Source: Dunaliella salina
Lineage: Eukaryota > Chlorophyta > Chlorophyceae > Chlamydomonadales > Dunaliellaceae
DNA: 10,331 nt
Reading direction: 5' to 3'
Assembly: GCA_002284615.2 (NCBI GenBank)
Contig: MU070355.1
Span: 75,428-85,758, forward strand
Shown here: piece after piece, positions 6,935 through 10,331 of the stretch
Layout: every line of letters begins with the position of its first letter
Position numbering within the stretch: the stretch's first letter is position 1
Position numbers and translations under genes: made by a program
The notes under the pieces: model-generated
Seen by the model: the letters and a program-made list of their open reading frames with translations, nothing else
What the model was told of the DNA's origin: nothing
Database searches by the model: none

Positions 6935-7330
6935 GCATGATGACGCATGCTTATGGCATGATGACGCTGACCGCATTGAGGATACGATGCCGCATGCCTA
7001 CTCTGAGTGACACATCACGAGTCTCATCTAAATGCTGACAGTCCATACATACATGAAACTGGCCAGGTAACCAGCATGAATTGTTTGGAGACATATCAAG
7101 AAAGTTGCACTTGCGTCATGACGCCACACCATTGAATCTTTTCAGGCGTTGGCCCATGACCCCTGTTTCTGCTTTGATAGGCAGGGCAACATGAGTGGTG
7201 AGCCTCAAAAAAATCTAAGAACGTAATAAAGATAAGAGGGTGCTCCAAAAATGCATACAACCACTTGGACTTGTGCATGAAGCATGTTAACCCTTCCTGC
7301 TCATCAATCTGCACAACTACTACATGCAGA
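6935..7330. other. No gene recognised
   Basis: Unique-looking sequence between the 21-bp minisatellite and the next degenerate repeat. A minus-strand open stretch at about 7340-7100 has no recognisable domain and no clear splice pair. Confidence 0.4.
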
Positions 7331-7573
7331 AACACTGCACATTGGTGCTGCACACAGAAGCTACGTACTATGCATGGAATCTATGTTGCTATGTTGCTAC
7401 GTTGCCATGAGCTATGTGTGGAAGCTGGAAGACTGCACATTGGGCTGGTGCTGCACAAAGAAGCTATATGCTATCTCACAGAGCCTATGTGTGGAAGCTA
7501 CGTCGCTATACACAAAAACTATGTGTTTCAGCCGGAAGATACTGCACACGGGGCTGATGCTGTTGGAGTTTGA
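7330..7573. repeat. Three diverged copies of a CTGCACAC...GAAGCTA segment
   Basis: Segments near 7334-7370, 7433-7468 and 7540-7570 share ACTGCACA(T/C), GG(G)CTG and GTGCTG-like cores, with GAAGCTA(C/T) following in the first two. Spacing is roughly 100 nt. No coding function is assigned. Confidence 0.6.
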
Positions 7574-7636
7574 GCTCCCTATGGCCCAACAAGCCTGAAT
7601 TTCAAACTAGGTCCATGTCAAGAGTTTGGAGAAAAA

Positions 7637-7670
7637 GGGAAGGGGAGGGGGGGGGGGAGGGGGAGGATTG
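7637..7670. repeat. G-rich tract, G-quadruplex potential on plus strand
   Basis: Successive G runs separated by single A bases, including one of eleven. It sits about 25 nt before the 30-bp hairpin. Confidence 0.8.
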
Positions 7671-7692
7671 AAAGTGATTGTTGAAAGCCCTC

Positions 7693-7760
7693 GCTTCCTT
7701 CCTCCATTGCTGTGTGTCTTCCTTGAACGGGGAAGATACACAGTAATGGAGGAAGGAAGC
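7693..7760. repeat. 30-bp inverted repeat with 8-nt loop
   Basis: The left arm 7693-7722 starts GCTTCCTTCCTCCATTG. The right arm 7731-7760 is its complement except at two positions. Both differences leave G opposite T, so a plus-strand RNA would pair along all 30 positions with two G-U wobbles, while a minus-strand RNA would have two A-C mismatches. Loop TTGAACGG at 7723-7730. Confidence 0.92.
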
Positions 7761-7899
7761 CGTGCTCATCTTCTCTGGAAAATCCCTTGTATTTGGCACG
7801 TCCTCTCTATTGCTCATCAAAAGGTGCACCGGTCCCTTGCTGCAGCACGGCAGACTGGAGAAAGCCATCCATGTGTAAGCTGCATATCTTTGAAGGACA

Positions 7900-8390
7900 C
7901 TCACCTTCTTCTTTTTCCTTTGTGACACTCACCATCTTCCTTTTTTTCGAGGACACTCACCATCTTTTTCCTTTCTGGGTCATTTATGCGGTCATCAAAG
8001 CCGCAGTCTGGCAAATGTAATGCAGCTGTTGCATGTGTTAGCTGCATTTTTGTGAAGGCCACCCACCCAATGGCCGTTCTTCTGCGGCATTGGAGATTAT
8101 TCACAGTCCTTTGGGTTATTGAAGGTTACTCACCATAAGGCGTTCCTCCGCATCATTGAAGGCCATTCACCATGGAAAGTTCCTCCATGTCGTTCAAAAC
8201 CTCGCGCACCATTGGATATTCCTGTGCCATTGAAAGTCACTAAGCACTGGTCGTTTCTCTATGTCCTTACAAAATCACTTACGATCCCACGCTTCTCAAG
8301 ATCAAAGATGTCATTAAAGCAGTGCATTGAAAGCCACTCACCATCAGCCGTTTCTCTGTGTCATTGAAGCGGTCATCAAAGCCGTGCATC
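7900..8390 (-). repeat. Degenerate repeats carrying splice-donor-like ends
   Basis: On the minus strand, GGTGAGTG or a close variant recurs at about 7915, 7932, 7960, 8133, 8168 and 8341. Three units have a related open segment just before it: 8383-8342 (GFDDRFNDTEKRLM), 8002-7961 (GFDDRINDPERKKM) and 8160-8134 (FNDAEERLM). Weaker forms lie near 8186 and 8270. The shared peptide and the fixed donor suggest copies of one exon end. I do not recognise the peptide. It is on the same strand as the GT47 gene and could belong to it. Confidence 0.5.
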
Positions 8391-8397
8391 AAAAATC

Positions 8398-8643
8398 TGC
8401 TCGCTCCAAACGACTTGGTGGCGTGGGGGCTCAACATAAAGGACTGCACGCTAGGTATGACGATGTCCTACAAAAGGCAGGCAACATTGAGTTGACCACA
8501 ATGGCTGCCTTGAAGGGAGAATACTGCTCGGTCCAAATGACTTGGTGGCATGCGGGCTCAACATAAATTACTACATGCTAGGCATGACGATGTCTTACAC
8601 AGGGCGAGCAACTTTCGGTTGATACCAATGGCTGCTGTGCAAG
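8398..8643. repeat. Tandem duplication, 127-bp offset
   Basis: 8398-8515 and 8525-8643 align over most of their length, sharing TGCTCG(C/G)TCCAAA(C/T)GAC then TTGGTGGC, GGGCTCAACATAAA, GCTAGG(T/C)ATGACGATGT and AATGGCTGC. The similar plus-strand peptides (AQHKGLHARYDDVL and AQHKLLHARHDDVL) fall in different frames, so one continuous protein is not implied. Confidence 0.88.
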
Positions 8644-8950
8644 ACTCAACCAAAAAGGTGACTTTTATGAGTTTGCCACGACAAAGCACGAAAGAGTGTG
8701 CAAATGTTTTTCGGTGCTTCTGGCTCCTTTCTAAGACTTCAGAAACCCCAAGCTCGCAAGAACGCCACACAAGCTTGTCCGGTCAATTTCGGCTTAAAAC
8801 GCCTCTCTTAACATTTTACCTGATATTCCCAACAGCCAAAGAATCTGTTCCAAAATCCACCTGAATGTCCGACTTATACATGACTGAACATTACTCAGCC
8901 TTTCTCAGGAATGGATACGAGATGAATAACAGGGTTCAAGGATGAAGTGG
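8644..8950. other. No gene recognised
   Basis: Open stretches exist on both strands (for example minus ELGVSEVLERSQKHRKTF), but without a clear splice pair or family resemblance. Confidence 0.4.
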
Positions 8951-9067
8951 GAGGCATAAGCATCAACACTGTTTCAGCACTTGCTACTCACTTACTGCAC
9001 TTACTGAAACTGTGCAGTATGAAAGGAGGCATCTGCATCAACACTGTTTCAGCAAGTGCAGTAAGTG
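8951..9067. repeat. Nested direct and inverted repeats
   Basis: GAGGCATAAGCATCAACACT and its continuation at 8951-8979 recurs at 9026-9054, an offset of 75. Within it, 8989-9010 (CACTTACTGCACTTACTGAA plus AC) is the inverse of 9046-9067 with one mismatch, giving a 22-bp stem with a 35-nt loop. No coding signal. Confidence 0.85.
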
Positions 9068-9324
9068 ATGACCAGAAATGATCAAGCACTCTAGCGCGCG
9101 TCCGAGCAGGACAAAAACAGCCTGGATGGGACTTGCCTTTCCAGGCCTGTGTGCCTGTTTCCACTTGCGGCCTGTAGGGCGGTCCCTGCAGAAAAGCGGG
9201 CAGCTCTGAGCTTGTTGACACACGCCAAGTGACGCAAATGACATGTTTGGCGCATGCTGATGATGCTTATGAATACATGATGTTCTTGTTCAGCGAATGG
9301 TGAAAGTCTGCAAGGCTTCAAGCA
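9068..9324. other. No gene recognised
   Basis: Minus-strand frames are open, but no domain or splice pair is supported. Confidence 0.35.
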
Positions 9325-9441
9325 ACCACCAAAAACACTACCACCACCAGCACTAAAATCATCACCACCACCACTACTATTACAACGACCACCACAACCA
9401 CCATTACTAACTACAACGACCACCATCACCACCACCCCACC
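9325..9441. repeat. CAN-type trinucleotide tract (ACC/ACT/ATC)
   Basis: An imperfect run of ACC, ACT, ATC and ACA triplets, interrupted by TACAACGACCACC twice. The Gly/Val-rich open frame on the other strand is a by-product. Confidence 0.85.
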
Positions 9442-9447
9442 ACTTTT

Positions 9448-9560
9448 ACTACTTGCAAATACACCAAGGAAGCATGGATGTCATGCTCCTGTATTTTGCC
9501 ACCTACTTGTATATGCCCCAATGCTGCAGGAATGTCATGTTCTCGTATCCACCTAGCGAG
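9448..9560. repeat. Two ~54-bp diverged tandem copies
   Basis: The minus strand reads GAACATGACATTCCTGCAGC, later ATACAAGTAGGTGG, then GAGCATGACATCCATGCTTC, later TTTGCAAGTAGT. Each copy ends in a GTAGG/GTAGT donor-like string, again suggesting copying around a splice junction, though no exon is recognised. Confidence 0.55.
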
Positions 9561-9941
9561 CGCAGCCCAGCACCAATGCGCCCGGTGTCCCCTGTGCATG
9601 CAGAAACAGAGGAAGGCGGTCATCACAAACAGATTTTATAGCCAGGCCATCAAACTGTACTGAGATCGGCCTGGGTGCTCAAGCACTTATGCAACATTTC
9701 TGTCGAAAACAAATCACGTGAATAATGGTGGGGCGTGCATATTTACCAGAAGCAATCGATGGTTACATTTTGCTGATTAAACAGAAGAAAAATATTTTTC
9801 TCGGAAGGTGCGTGTAAATTTTGCGCCGACCCCCTGCCCTGCCCCCCCCCCCCCCAAAAAACTCTTCCAATGCCCCTACAGACCCAACATTAGGGTATCA
9901 ACCTGCTCCCTTTGAAATTTCCTATCCATCAGCATACTCAC
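9561..9941. other. No gene recognised; 14-C run
   Basis: Bases 9842-9855 are a run of 14 C. The rest is unremarkable AT-richer sequence. Confidence 0.5.
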
Positions 9942-10126
9942 CACGCAGAAAAGTGAGCCGCAGCAGAGTTACGGGGCAAAAATCGAGCAGGGCGCCTGAG
10001 CATACCAACTGTGACAGGCGCCCACAACTGGCCTGCATGTCCACAAACTGCCCTCCTAACTTCGCCTTGCAATGACACATTGTATATTGTCACTATCTTG
10101 GTAGCCTGAAAGGACATGCTGGACAT
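9942..10126 (-). CDS. Possible 5' exon, unrecognised
   Basis: An ATG at 10126 opens a 62-codon frame that meets a strong donor (GCGTG then GTGAGTATG) after 9942. The peptide starts MSSMSFQATKIVTIYNVSLQ and ends RNSAAAHFSA. I recognise no domain, signal peptide or membrane segment. Its strand and position would suit an early exon of the GT47 gene, but nothing in the peptide supports that beyond location. Confidence 0.2.
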
Positions 10127-10331
10127 CTGCTTCCCTGACCCCTATGGTCAATTCCCAAGTGCATGTGGACTTGACTCCAGGTCATACACACAGGCTCCCC
10201 CTTTTTGACTCAAACTCTAGAAAGGGTACTAATCAACAGTTCTGAAGCTCAAGAACCTGATGACATATTTAGATTTCTGTTCAAGTGGCTCAGGAAAATT
10301 CTGGAGGGGGGGGGGGTCAAATAGTCGAGAC

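Noticed and set aside
6579..7010. Long His/Cys-rich open frames on both strands
   Set aside because: They are by-products of the stop-free 21-bp repeat unit.
9046..9130. Minus-strand RVLDHFWSS resembling the GT47 GRDHF motif
   Set aside because: The match is only a few residues, lies within a repeat pair, and has no flanking family motif or splice signal.
9091..9435. Gly/Val-rich minus-strand open frame
   Set aside because: Its start is the complement of the CAN triplet tract, and there is no domain beyond it.

Overview
This window is eukaryotic nuclear DNA. It has no bacterial-style long genes. Coding potential comes in short exons (70-142 nt) bounded by GT/GC...AG signals and separated by introns rich in satellites. 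Base composition is near balance with mono- and dinucleotide runs. A green alga (chlorophycean type, for example Dunaliella- or Chlamydomonas-like) fits the protein family, the repeat-laden introns and the composition. This is inference, and the species cannot be fixed from the sequence alone.

Main gene (minus strand, read right to left, about 6513 to 490): the C-terminal part of an exostosin-like glycosyltransferase (family GT47). Six exons join with consistent phase at 6513-6403, 4215-4127, 3821-3745, 2735-2602, 1293-1224 and 614-490, giving about 201 residues up to a TGA at 492-490. Together they carry the family's typical order: FFFAGRICG, GYSGGIRQR, HHNRTGY, YVRYLKASKFC, AGCIPVVIGDD, MDWRPFSV, CAAHHLM, and RYDAFETTSEILRMR. 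One intron appears to be GC-AG. The N-terminal half was not found with confidence. A weak extra exon lies at 6651-6583 and a possible first-exon-like ORF at 10126-9942.

Layout: 1-489 is the 3' flank with a GT/GC microsatellite. 490-6513 is the gene with large introns. These introns hold a 23-bp perfect hairpin (1024-1083), a 28-bp satellite (about 1876-2037), a 40-bp-class satellite (2765-3025), a five-step ladder of exon copies (3342-3821), a 65-bp ladder of acceptor copies (4174-4453), a 186-bp hAT-type MITE with an 8-bp target duplication (4834-5035), and an ambiguous cluster of exon-like segments (5262-6269). 6514-10331 is upstream sequence with an 11 x 21-bp minisatellite, a 30-bp hairpin, donor-bearing repeats, a 127-bp tandem duplication and CAN-type repeats.

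The most striking property is that at least three separate exon-intron junctions of this one gene, and perhaps a fourth upstream, have been locally copied in tandem with their splice sites. The copies are disabled by frame changes or stops, so the real exons sit among ladders of decoy exons.
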